From Ehretia macrophylla (lineage: Eukaryota; Streptophyta; Magnoliopsida; Boraginales; Ehretiaceae), in assembly GCA_037974665.1 (NCBI GenBank), contig CM075772.1:36495052-36559051 (forward strand): 64,000 nucleotides of DNA, read 5' to 3'. Below the pieces are notes generated by a model. It saw only the letters and a list, made by a program, of their open reading frames with translations, was not told the DNA's origin and did not search any database. Below are positions 1 to 11,365 of the stretch, one piece after another. The position numbers and the translations under genes are program-made. Every line of letters starts with the position of its first letter. Positions within the stretch are counted from its first letter, which is position 1.

Positions 1-1864
1 GCTCATAAGCCAGGACAGGGTCCTCGGTCTGGTAGGTAGTGATCCTTGAATGTGTGCTTGTTAAGTGTGTCTTGAAAGTGTATGCTTGTATGTGAGATTG
101 TGTTTCTTGACTTGAATGTATGTACCTATATGATATAGTTATGTGTTATGTGTTAAATGTTTCTCAAGTAAAGTGAAGTCTCTAGTTGTGCATTGAACTG
201 ACCTATTGAATTGGCATCGTGAATCGAATCGACCACGTGAATTGTTATTTACTTGGAGTATTGCTTGTAATGTGTGTATTGGAATGTCTTGAATTGGTTG
301 TGCCGTGATTTGAATTGATTATGTTGTGCTTGACTTGACTGTCGTGCTTGAGTGACTTTGTTGAATAAACTGTTTTACAAACATGCTTGCGTAATGGATT
401 AAAGCATATATGTATAAATGTGATATATTAGCATTCATACATGTCCTATTGAAATGGTGAGAAAGACTTCTTCCTTCCTCTGAAGAGAAGTGGTTAGTAG
501 CAGGCCCTTCAAGTTATATGGATTGACGGGAATGAGCAGTATTTGACTAGCCTTTATTTGGGAGTTGGTGTTTGCTTTTGGAGCTCGGTTATTGGCGAAT
601 CTCTAAGGTCCTCCTTTGTGCTTAATAGTTGTGAAAGAGTAGCTTTCTTTTGGGGTTCTATTTGGTTGTTCTCTGGAGCATTCTTTGGTTTTCTTATTGG
701 GTATTCTTTGGAAACTTTTGTTGGCACTTCTCGATAGACTTGGCTATTCGGATCTCAATCGGACTTACTGCACGGTATTGTCTATGGTGTATGTACCTCG
801 ATCTTTATTGGTGTTTTACTGGCATCCCTGATTGGAATTCTTTAATGGCTTTCTCTAGAATTCATAGTGGCCATTTATCTAGTACTTATTTATTGCGCAA
901 TCCTTGGTACTTTCTTACTGGAGCATTGTTTCAGGTATTTTCTTTAGTGTTCCTCAGTACGTTTGGTATTTGGAATTCCTATCATGCTTATTGTATAGTA
1001 CTACTTACAGTATTCTTTGGAATTCTTAGTGGGCATTCTACTAATATTTTCCTTAATGGGACTTATTGGAAGTTTTACACTTGGAATCTTGTTCAGACTT
1101 ATTATCTCATATTGCTTACGGTATGCTGTGGAATACTTTGGGCTTTCTTGGTGGTAAGTTGTATAAAGTTCTCACTTGGCAAATAGTGAAGAGGCCTCAG
1201 AGTTTGGTTTTGTATATTGTGCACCAACTCGGTATTTTTCCTTAGGGTTTTCGTCTAGCTGGGAAACTATATTTGTTATTCAACTTGATTGTCTTATTGG
1301 ACACATTATATTTTCTTTGCTATCTTCGTTGACATTCTTCTCAGCATTTGATAGCAGTACTCAGGATCTAATTGGTTATCCAATGGGGTTATTATTTGGA
1401 AGACTTCTCGAGGACTCTTGAAGTATATTTGATTGGGTTTTCTTAGTACTTTCCTCAGCACTATTAACAGGGAATTCTTCTATGAAATTCATGACCAGCG
1501 GGGTCCTTCTTTGGACCTCTGGATGGAACCTTTATTTGAGCTTTTAGTTGGCCTCCTGCTTGGGTATTCTCGAGCGATAATAGTTGAACTTCTACTAGAG
1601 AATCATATGTGGGGTATGCATTCGGTATTCTTCTTATCATTAATATGTGATGTTAATTTTCTCTACAGTATCTTTGCTTCAGTCTTTAGTTGGTATTTTC
1701 TCGGCATTCTTGGTTGGGATTTCTATTCGGGTTTTCCTACGAGCATCCTTATTCACTAACTTGCTCAGCAACCGATGAAGATTAGTCAGAGTTGGGTTTC
1801 AGATGATGCAGAGTTCTATTGGAAGAAGAATTGCAAGGATGCAAATGTTTTAAGGGGGGAAGGA
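1..1864 (+). mobile_element. LARD-like element copy A, internal region (5' end lies left of the window)
   Basis: This is the internal region of a non-autonomous LTR retrotransposon. It aligns along its whole length with 61865-63683 in copy B. Base 1 corresponds to 61865, so the 5' LTR of this copy should end about 21 bases left of the window. No gag or pol domain is visible in any frame. The short open frames (for example 650-1186) translate to phenylalanine-, leucine- and tryptophan-rich strings because the DNA is T/G-rich; they do not line up with frames in copy B. The region is full of imperfect repeats of a core like TTGGNATTCTT. It ends in a polypurine tract directly before the LTR. That it is mobilised in trans is inference from the lack of genes. 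Confidence 0.8.
1853..1864 (+). other. Polypurine tract of copy A
   Basis: A G-rich purine run (AGGGGGGAAGGA) directly precedes the LTR start TGTGATAACC. This is the usual plus-strand primer position. The same context occurs before the LTR of copy B (63672-63683) and, degenerate, before 5046. Confidence 0.8.
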
Positions 1865-4700
1865 TGTGATAACCCGAACCCGACATGCATTTAATAGCAT
1901 TTGACTGCATTTAATTAAGTGTTTAATTAGTTAATCATCCATTTTGCACTAATTTGATATTTCTTTTAAAAACATTCAATAAGTTTTATATTGATTAATT
2001 AAAAGATTATCACCTATTTTTATTATTTATAGAAATTGGATTTACTTTCTTGTATTTAATTAAGTGTCATCTTAAATGTTAGTGTTTAACTGTATTTGAT
2101 TACGTGTTTATATTAACTTGTTCATTTGTACCTTACCATTAATTTCATAATTCTTTAAAATATTCTAGAAATAGTTAAATTAATTATTTTTAAATGAATA
2201 TTGATTATTTTGATTATTTTAATAATCGATTTTAATTGTCTTACATTAAAATTACTCGGTTTTCAATTAAATGAGAAAAGTAACTCCGAACCGGAGTGAA
2301 TTTTAAACTATTCTACTATTCTACTTTTCAAAAACTATAGTTTTATATTATTGCACATCATTTGATTAGCGATCGTTTATTGACCGTTCGATCATAGTAT
2401 TTCAAAATTGAGAGTTAGAGAAATATTTTTCAAATTTCGTGAATAATGTTTTTAGTTTAATTTAGCTAGTTTTAGTTGTTTTCCATCTATTTGCAATGTT
2501 TTAACTTGAACTAGATTAAATGGCATCAAAATAAGCTTATTTGACCAATTTTAACTTAAGCTTGACTTTGCAAAATGACCAAAATGCCCTTGAGCCTTTG
2601 TCATCTTTTTAAATAAATAAAACAAGGCAAAATTGACTTCAAAACAAATTGCAAAATCCCCCCAATGTCCCCCCCATGGCCGAAACTCTCCAAGAGAAAA
2701 AAAAAAGAATTTTGCTTGCATTTTCTTCTACAATCATGCGTGGAATTGCTCGGGGGTCGTGGCTCGGGTCCTTGCGGGTGTTGGTCTTCAATCTCTGTGA
2801 GGGTTTTCACGCTTTTGTGCATATTTTGTGAAATTTGATTATTGTTTCAAATTTTTAGATTTGATATATATTGTGTTATAATGCCTATGATTGCTTGATA
2901 TAGTTTCCTTTGAGTTTGTAGAGCATTGTTTGATAGTTATTTAGCAATTCTTACGGCTGAAATTGCATATTTGAAATTGGGGAAGAACGTGAATAGTGAT
3001 TTTGAATAGTAAAACCCTAGAATTTTGGATTTCTGATCTGAATTGTGATTTCTTGATTTGGATAGGTGCCATTGATGATAGAAAGATAAAATGTGTAATA
3101 AAAACGGACCGGCCTTTGTTAAAATTGGAAATTAGTCAAAGAAACGAAAAGGTGTCGTTTGGCCAAAAGTTGACCGTGCTCGAATTGAGTTAGGGGTTTT
3201 GCTATTGAGGGCATGGAAGTACTTTTGGCGCTGTTGTGGCGTTGATTGAGCGACCGGTTAGTATAGTTGTAGTTCAAACGCAGTAGGTGGACTTTCGGGC
3301 TTCGGGTGAGAAAATGAAGTTTAGTGACATAGAAACGTGCCTTGTAATGCCTAAGTGAATGTAGTAAAGCCGGTTTCCTAATCCCGTAGCTCGTTTGCTC
3401 GTAATTGCCTTTGGAAGTTAGGGATTAAATAGTGATATTTGACGTTTTTGTGTTTGAATTGCTATTACGTGTCTAGTTGATGTGCTTGTTGAAGTTAATG
3501 ATAATTATGCTTGGAAAGTTATTTGATTGCTATTATTGATTGTAAATGCTTGTTATCTCGTTTATCGTCACTAATCTGCACTTTCGTGCTATCACTCGTT
3601 TATTGCTTGTATCTTGTATAGTATTGCATAGTGTCAGGCGCGTGAGTGATGGGCCTCTCTGGGCAGTCTCTGGCTGCCAGGGTTGGTTGCTCTAGCTTCG
3701 TGTCCTATTCCCATTCTCGCTAGGGGTGGCGCCCTGGGAGATTTGGGTCGTAGATGTGTCGGGGTATATCCGGAGTACACCTAGTGGATGTTATAAGGTG
3801 GTTGCACGCTTATTGTCATCGTTGTCAACATCAAGCTCGAGACTGATGTATTGCTCGTGAAGTGGTACATTACTCGTATGAGTGAACCGTGACCTTCAAA
3901 GTGTGGTATAGCTTTGAATGGTTGTGTTAATGCTTTCTTTATTTGTTTATTGTATTGTTATTTATATTGATTGTTGTTCTTATTGGATATATGGTTTAAC
4001 TGTTTTATTTGCATTGCACGATCTTCTTTTTCTCCACCTCGATAACTGTCTCGCCCTCACTAAGTATACGTGTTGTGTATACTCACTCCTCACCACCACA
4101 TTTTAGGAAATGCCATGTTAGCTGGAAAGTTCGTGATTATGTAAAAGTTCGTGCTTGAAGAATTGTCTTGCGTGCTATGTGGCTTGAGTTGTCAAAGATG
4201 CAAAGATGTATGTTTCATGTGTTGTTTGTATTTAATGTCAAAAAGGAATGTAATTTAAGTTTTACTAGATTATTGAAGTGGTATGATAAGCTAGTTTATG
4301 TATCCAGATAGTATAGTTTAACTTCAATGCATGTTTGTAATGTCCAAAGGAAAAGAGTTAGAATGGTATGATAGTCTATTTTATGCAATAAGTTAGTATA
4401 GTTTAGTTGCCAAGCATGAATGTACTTGTCAAAGATAAGAAGAGATAGGTTAGCATCTAAACTGGAAATGAATATTTACTTGTGTTCGCTTGTTGAGAAC
4501 AAGGCTCGAATGGCCTTGAGGTATTTGTATGGTTGGACACGGTGCTGGTCCACTTATATGCTATTGTAGGTTTTGCATTATGCCTAGAAACAGGGGAGAC
4601 TCCGTCCATCTTTCCCTAAAATTTTGCCTGTGTTTGGAATTGGGTTGCGAGTAGATTGATTGATAGAACTCCCGGTCTCGAGAGGGATCAGGGTGTTTCA
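1865..4700 (+). repeat. LTR A1 of LARD-like copy A (2.84 kb)
   Basis: It starts TGTGATAACC, immediately after the polypurine tract, and ends GGGTGTTTCA, where copy A2 has GGGTGTTACA, so the 3' terminus carries a point change. It aligns with LTR A2 (5046-7838) throughout and more distantly with LTR B1 and the LTRs of element E. It contains the shared LTR box (about 3640-3800) and the stem-loop at 4063-4083. No gene is present; open frames inside it are short and match nothing recognisable. Confidence 0.85.
4063..4083 (+). promoter_or_regulatory. Conserved LTR stem-loop (A1)
   Basis: Inverted repeat AGTATAC / GTATACT with a 7-nt loop, between CCCTCACTA and CTCACTCCTC and followed about 20 bases later by TTTTAGG. 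It occupies the same position as the stem-loops in the other LTR families. Its function is unknown; an RNA element in the LTR transcript is an inference. Confidence 0.5.
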
Positions 4701-5045
4701 GTAATCAGCACTGCATGAGGTGTATCTTCTCTGGCTGTCTTTTAACTTTCTTATTTGGTACTTGTTAGGCTTCTAATGGAGGTTCGTAAATAGGGTATTC
4801 CTTCGGTATTCTTCTTGCCATTAATATGTGGTATTGATATTATCTACAGTTTCCCTGCTTTAGTCTTTAGTTGGTATTTTCTCAGCATTCTTGGTTGGGA
4901 TTTCTATTCGGGATTTCCTACGGGCATCCTTATTCACTACCTTGCTCAGCAACCGATGCAGATTAGTCAGAATTGGGTTTTAGATGATGCTGAGTTTTAT
5001 TGGAAGAAGAATTGCGAGGACGCAATTGTTTTAAGGGGGGGATGA
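4701..5045 (+). mobile_element. Truncated LARD internal remnant between two LTRs
   Basis: The stretch from about 4800 to 5045 aligns with the last 250 or so bases of the copy A internal region (about 1610-1864), including the T-rich repeats and the polypurine tract ending at 5045. The start, 4701-4800, is a poorer match. About 1.5 kb of internal sequence is missing relative to copies A and B. With LTRs on both sides this gives LTR - deleted internal - LTR, as expected from recombination between element copies followed by deletion. Confidence 0.75.
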
Positions 5046-7838
5046 TGTGATAACCAGAACCCGACATGGATTTAATGGCATTTACCTACATTTAATTAAA
5101 TGTTTAATTAGTTAAATCATCCATTTTTGCACTATCTTGATATTTCTTTTAATAGTATTCAAATAATTTTTATATTGAATAACTTGAAAGATTATTACAT
5201 AATCCTATTATTTATAGTAATTGTATTTATTTTCTTATATTTGATTAAGTGTCATCTTAAATGTTAGCATTTAATTGCATTTGATTACGTGCTTATATTA
5301 ACTTATTCATTTGTATCTTAACATTAACTTCATAATTCTTTAAAATATTCTAGAAATAGTTAAATTAATTATTTTTAAATGAATATTGATTATTTTGATT
5401 ATTTTGATTATTTTAATAATCGGTTTTAATTGTCTTGCATTAAAACTACTCGGTTTTCAAATAAATGAGAAAAGTAACTCTGAGCTGGAGTGAACTTTAA
5501 ACTATTCTACTATTCTGCTTTTCAAAAATTATAGTTTTATATTATTTCTCATCATTTGATTAGCGATCGTTTATTGACCATTCGATCCTAGCATTTCGAA
5601 AATGAGAGTTAGAGAAATATTTTTCAAACTTAGTGAAAAGTGTTTTTAGCTTAATTCAACTAGTTTTAGTTGTTTTTCATTTAATTGCATTGTTTTAATT
5701 TGAATTAGATTAAATGGCATCAAAATAAGCATATTTGACCAATTTTAACTTAAGCTTTACTTTGCAAAATGACCAAAATGCCCTTTGTCACCTTTTAAAT
5801 AATAAAACAACGCAAAAATCAAACAAAACAAATTGCAAAATGGCCATTTTGTCCCTTGCTTGGCCGAAGCTCTCAAGGAGGAAAAATAAATGATTTTGCT
5901 TGCATTTTCTTCTACAATCGTGCGTGGAATTGCTCGGGGGTCTTGGCTCGAGTCCTTGCAGGTCTTGGTCTTCAATCTTTGTGAAGGTTTTCACGCTTTC
6001 GTGCATTTATATTCAAATTTGATTTTTGTTTCAAATTTTTAGATTTGATATTTGATGCGTTATAATGCATGAAATTTCTTAGAAATGCCTCTTTAGGGTT
6101 CGTAGAGCATTGCTTGTTGGTTATTTAGCGATTTTTATAGTTAGAAATGCTAATTGAATTTAGGCAAGAACGTGAATAGTAAAAATGAATAGTAAAACCC
6201 TAGAATTTCGAATTTCTGATCCAAATTGCGATTTCTTGATTTGAATAGGTGCCATTAATGATAGAAATATAAAATGTGCAATAAAAACGGATCGACCTTT
6301 GTTAAAATTAGAAATTAGACAAAGAAACGTAAAGGCGCCATTTGACCAAAAGTTGACCGTGCTCGAATTGAGTTGGGAGTTTTGCTATTGAGGGCATGGA
6401 AGCACTTTTGGTGCTATTGTGGCGTTGATTGAATGACCGGTTAGCATAGTTGTAGTCCAAACGCAGTTGGTGGACTTTCGGGCTCCCGGTGAGAAAATGA
6501 AGTTTAGTGACATAGAAACGTGCCTTGTAATGCCTAAGTGAATGTAGTGAAATCAGTTTCCTAATCCTGTAGCTCGTTTGCTCGTAATTGCCTTTGGAAT
6601 TAGGGATTGAATAGTGATATTTGTCGTTTTCGTGTTTGAACTGCTATTACTTGTTTGATTGATGTTATTTGTTGATAGTAATGATAATCATGCTTGAAAA
6701 GTTGATTGATTGCTATTATTGATTGTAAATGCTTGATATCTCGTTTATCGCAACTAATATGCACTTTCGTCCCATTGTTCATTTAATGCTTGTATCTTGT
6801 ATTGCATTGCATTAGTGCTAGGCGCGTGAGTGATGGGCCTCTCTGGGCAGTCTCGGGCTACTAGGGTTGGTTTGCTCTAGCTTCGTGTCCTATTCCTTTT
6901 CTCGCTAGGGGTGCCGCCCTGGGAGATTTGGGTCGTAGATTTGTCGGGGTACTTCCGGAGTACACCCAGTGGATGTTATAAGGTGGTTGCGTGCTTATTG
7001 TCATCGTTGTCAACATCAAGCTCAAGATTGATGTAATGCTCATGGAATCGAATCGCATGGTACATTGCTGGTTTGAGTGAACCATAGCCTTCAGAGTGTG
7101 ATATAGCTTTGAATGGTTGTGTTAATGCTTTTATTAATTTCTTATTGTATTGATTGTTTATATTGAATGCTTACTTGTCAGATATATTGCTTAAATGACT
7201 TATTTGCATTGCACGGCTTTCTTTCTCTCCACCTCGATATCTGTCTCGCCCTCACTGAGTATACATGTTGAGTATACTTAATCCTCACCACCATATTTTA
7301 GGAAATGCCATGTCAGCTGGAAAGTTCGTGATTACGTGAAAGTTCGTGCTTGAAGAGTTGTCTTGCGTGCTATGTGGCTTGAGTTGTCAAAGATGCAAAG
7401 ATGCATGTTTCATGTGTTGTTTGTATTTAATGTTAAAAAGGAATATAATTTAAGTTTTACTAGGTTATTGAAGTGATTTGAAAAGCTAGTTTATTTATTC
7501 AGATAGTATAGTTTAACTTCAATGCCTGTTTGTAATGTCTAAAGGAAAAGAGTTAGAATGGTATGATAGTCTATTTTATGTAAAAAGTTAGTATAGTTTA
7601 GTTGCCAAGCATGAATGTACTTGTCAAAGATGAGAAGAGATAGGTTAACATTTAAATTGGAAATGTATATTTACTTGTGTTCGCTTGTTGAGAACCAAGG
7701 CTCGGATGGCCTTGAGGTGTTTGTATGGTTGGACACGGTGCTGGTCCACTTATATGATTTTACAGGTTTCAGATTTTGCCTAGAAATAGGGGAGACTCCG
7801 TTTGTCTTTCCGGTCTCGAGAGGGATCGGGGTGTTACA
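5046..7838 (+). repeat. LTR A2 of the LARD-like family (2.79 kb)
   Basis: It starts TGTGATAACC and ends GGGGTGTTACA. It is homologous to LTR A1 along its whole length with small indels and scattered substitutions. It abuts the gag-protease linker of element C with no spacer, so 7838/7839 is an insertion junction. The next five bases, CCCAG (7839-7843), should be the target-site duplication, with the mate left of the window. It contains the shared LTR box (about 6822-6985) and the stem-loop at 7258-7278. Confidence 0.85.
7258..7278 (+). promoter_or_regulatory. Conserved LTR stem-loop (A2)
   Basis: AGTATAC / GTATACT with a 7-nt loop. The loop and outer bases differ from A1, but the stem is intact and extends by a G-T wobble and a T-A pair. 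The CCCTCACTG context upstream and TTTTAGG downstream are as in A1. Confidence 0.5.
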
Positions 7839-10800
7839 CCCAGGGTTATCAGGGTCGACCTACTGGTGGTGCACCTCAGCAGCAGTGGGTTCAAGCTCGG
7901 GCCTAGGCAGTTAACTTGGAGGAGATGCCTGAGGAGACTACAGTTGTGGAAGGTAACTTCCTTATACTTTATCCACTTGTTAATGTGTTGAATGATTCTG
8001 GTGCTACGCATTCTTTCATTACTCCTGCTTGCGTGCAACGTGTTAATATGCAACCTGAAAGACTGCCTTATGTAGTTGAGATTAGTACCTCTTTGACTGA
8101 TAAGTATGTGACTGGCTTAGTATGTAAGAATTGTAAAATTATGGGGGTATAATTTTCCTTCGGACCTTATCTTATTTCCTATCCGGGGATATGATGTTGT
8201 CTTGGGTATGGATTGGCTTTCTTAGTATGATGCCCAGTTAAACTGTAGAACGAAGGTAGTACGGTTTCGGTTGTCAGATAAGCCAGTAGTTGAGGTAGCA
8301 GGGAACCGGGGTGCTAAGACGAGTTTTGTTATCTCAGCAACTAAAGTCGTTAAGTTAGTGAGTAAAAGGTGTTCAGGTTGTCTAGCTTATTTGATCAACA
8401 AGCCATCTGATAAGCTACAGCTGGAGAAAGTACCTATTATTTGGGAATATCCCAATTTATTTCCCGAGGAGTTGCCAGGGTTGCCGCCAGAGAGAGATGT
8501 GGAGTTTGTGATCAATCTTATTCCCCATACTCAACCTATTTCTAAATCAACATACCGGATGGCATCAGCTGAGTTGAAGGAGCTGAAAACTCAATTGCAA
8601 GAGTTAATAGAGAAGGGTTTCATTCAGCAGAGTTCTTTACCGTGGGGAGCACATGTTTTATTTGTGAAGAAGAAAGATGGTACCTTGAGATTATGCATTG
8701 ACTATCGTGGTTTGAGTCAAATGACCATCAAGAACAAGTATCGCTTGCCATTGATTGATGAGTTGTTTGATCAACTTCAGGGATCCAAAGTTTACTCTAA
8801 GTTTGACTTGAGGTAGGGGTACTATCAGCTTCGGATTCGCACGGAGGATGTTCTGAAGTCTGCCTTCAGGACTCGTTACCGGCATTATGAGTTTGTAGTT
8901 ATGCCCTTTGGATTAACTAATGCATCGGCAGTATTTATGGATCTTATGCATCGGGTTTTTCAGCCGTACTTAGACCAGTTCGTGGTGATGTTTATTCATG
9001 ATATCTTGGTTTATTCCAAGTCTGAATCGGAGCACGAGCAACATCTATGGCTTGTCTTACAGAACCTGCAGGAGCATCAGTTGTTTGCGAAGTTCAGCAA
9101 ATGTGAATTTTGGCTACAACACATATCTTTTCTTGGCCATGTTATTACATAGAGCAGTATTTCTGTTGATCCTACTAAGATTGAAGTGGTGATGTCTTGA
9201 AAAAGGCCAGAGAATGTTTTGGAGGTTCGTAGCTTTCTTGGCTTGGCGGGTTATTACCGTAAGTTTGTCAAGGACTTTTCTAATATTGCAGGGCCACTTT
9301 CTAAATTAACTCAGAAACAGACCAGCTTTATTTGGGATGAGAAATATGAGAGTAGGTTTCAGGAGTTGAAAAAGAGATTGACTACCGCTCCAGTGCTTGC
9401 TCTACCAGAGGGGACCGATAATATGGTTATCTATAGTGACGCATCCAAGGAGGGCTTGGGTTGTGTACTTATGCAGAATGGTCGGGTTATTGTCTATGCT
9501 TCTAGAAAGTTGAAGCCGTATAAGGTGAATTATCCGACTCATGATCTTGAGTTGGCAACCGTTGTTTTCGCACTGAAAAAGTGGCGTAATTAGCTGTGGG
9601 GCAGTAAGTTCGAGATTTTCACTGATCGTAAGAGTCTTAAGTATTTGTTCTCACAAAAAGAGTTGAATATGCGTCAATGGAGATGGATGGAACTTCTTGG
9701 AGATTATAATTGTTCTATCATTTATCTGTCTGGGAAGGCAAATGGTGTGGCAGACGCTCTTAGCCGTAAGGCGAGTGTTTCTTGTTTGGCTGTCAAGAAG
9801 TGGGAGGTTCTTGAGGAATTCACTTATTGGAGATCGGAGTTGACTCAAGTTGGGGTGATGTGTTCACATCTCCGTATTCAACCTTTATTGTTGTCTCAGA
9901 TCAGAGAAGCTCAGCAACTTGATGTTAAACTTCAGACGATCAAGGATCGGATCACGGATGATCAGTCTGACTTCAAATTACACGAGCATGGTATTCTTCG
10001 GTTTCAGAATAGGGTTTGTGTTCCCGATGAATTGGGTTTGAGGAGAGATATTCTGGAGAAGGCTCATAATTCTAAGTACACCATTCATCCTGGTGGAAAC
10101 AAGATGTATCGAGACTTGAAGCAACATTATTGGTGGAATAATATAAAGAGAGAGGTTGCTCAGTTTGTATCTAGATGTTTGACTTGTCAGCGAGTGAAAG
10201 CCGAGCATCAACAACCTGCAGGGTTACTTCAGCCGTTGGCAATACTAGAGTGGAAATGGGAGCATATTACGATGGACTTCATTACTAGTTTGCCTAGAAC
10301 ACCGAAAGGTAATGATGTAGTTTGGGTTGTCCTGGATCATTTGACAAAGACAGCTCACTTTATTTCGATGCGGATAGGAGATGAAGTTGCAAAGTTGACG
10401 GATCTTTATTTGGATTAGATTGTTAGACTTCACAGAATTCCATCTAGTATTGTCTCAGATCGAGATCCACAATTTACTTCTCGTTTGTGGGAGAAACTTC
10501 AGGAAACTTTGGGTACTCAGCTTAATTTCAGTATAGCGTATCATCCATAGACCAACGATCAGTCCGAGAGGACAATTCAGATTCTGGATGATATGCTTAG
10601 GGCTTGTGTTCTGGACTTCGGGAAGAACTGGGAGAAACATCTACTACTTGCCGAGTTTGCCTATAACAATAGTTATCAAGCTACTATTAGGATGGCATCT
10701 TTTGCAGCTCCTTACAGTCGTAAGTGTCGTTCACCTTTGCATTGGGATGAAGTAGGGGAGATGAAGACTATTGATCCGACTATTATGCCAGAGCTTCTAG

Positions 10801-11282
10801 AGAAGATTGAGAATTTTCAATTGATCAGGCAGAGAATGCTTACAACACATAGTAGATTCAAGAGTTATGCTGATAAGCGTCGTCAGGACTTGGAGTTTGC
10901 AGTCAGGGATCGGGTTTTCTTGAGATTGTCTCCTCGTAAGGGGTTTGCTCATTATGGTAAAGGAGGAAAGCTGAGTCCAAGGTTTGTAGGGCCGTTTGAG
11001 ATTACCGGCAGGGTTGGTAAGTTGGCATATCGGTTGGCTTTACCGGAGAATTTCTCTAATGTCCATAATGTCTTTCATGTGTCCAATTTGTGGAAGTATA
11101 ATCCGGATTCTTCTCATATTCTAGAGCCAGAGCCATTACAGCTTCATGAGAATCTAACTTCTGATGAGAGGCCGATTCACATTCTTGATCAGATGGAACG
11201 GGAACTGAGATCGAAGAAGATTTCGATGGTCAAGGTGTTGTGGAAGTATCACGGGATTGAGGAGGCTACTTGGGAGATGTGA
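7839..11282 (+). pseudogene. Element C pol (protease-RT-RNase H-integrase-chromodomain), defective
   Basis: Enzyme set for copying and integrating the element. The protease core reads DSGATHSFI (about 7997-8023) and GMDWL follows near 8205. RT has the FGLTN box near 8904, but the catalytic motif reads FIHD where the family has FIDD (about 8992-9003), so RT should be dead. The RNase H Asp region YSDAS is near 9434. Integrase has the HHCC zinc site (about 10060-10205) and the DDE region. The chromodomain is at about 11140-11280. A frameshift in a G run near 8143-8150 separates protease from RT. In-frame stops lie near 8223, 8814, 9150, 9198, 9591, 10416 and 10548. The lineage call rests on the C-terminal chromodomain and similarity to E. 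Confidence 0.88.
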
Positions 11283-11352
11283 GTTCAGATGCAGCAGTAG
11301 TACCCATATCTTTTCCGTTTAGCAAGTAAGAATTTCAGAGACGAAATTTCTT

Positions 11353-11365
11353 TAAGGGGGGAGAA
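11353..11365 (+). other. Polypurine tract of element C
   Basis: A purine-only run with a G6 core directly before the LTR start TGTGGGACCC. Confidence 0.8.

Noticed and set aside
543..1759. Open frames of 64-178 codons in the LARD internal region (and 62332-63270)
   Set aside because: Rich in F, L, W, S and Y from T/G-rich repeats; starts, stops and lengths are not kept between copies A and B; no domain recognised.
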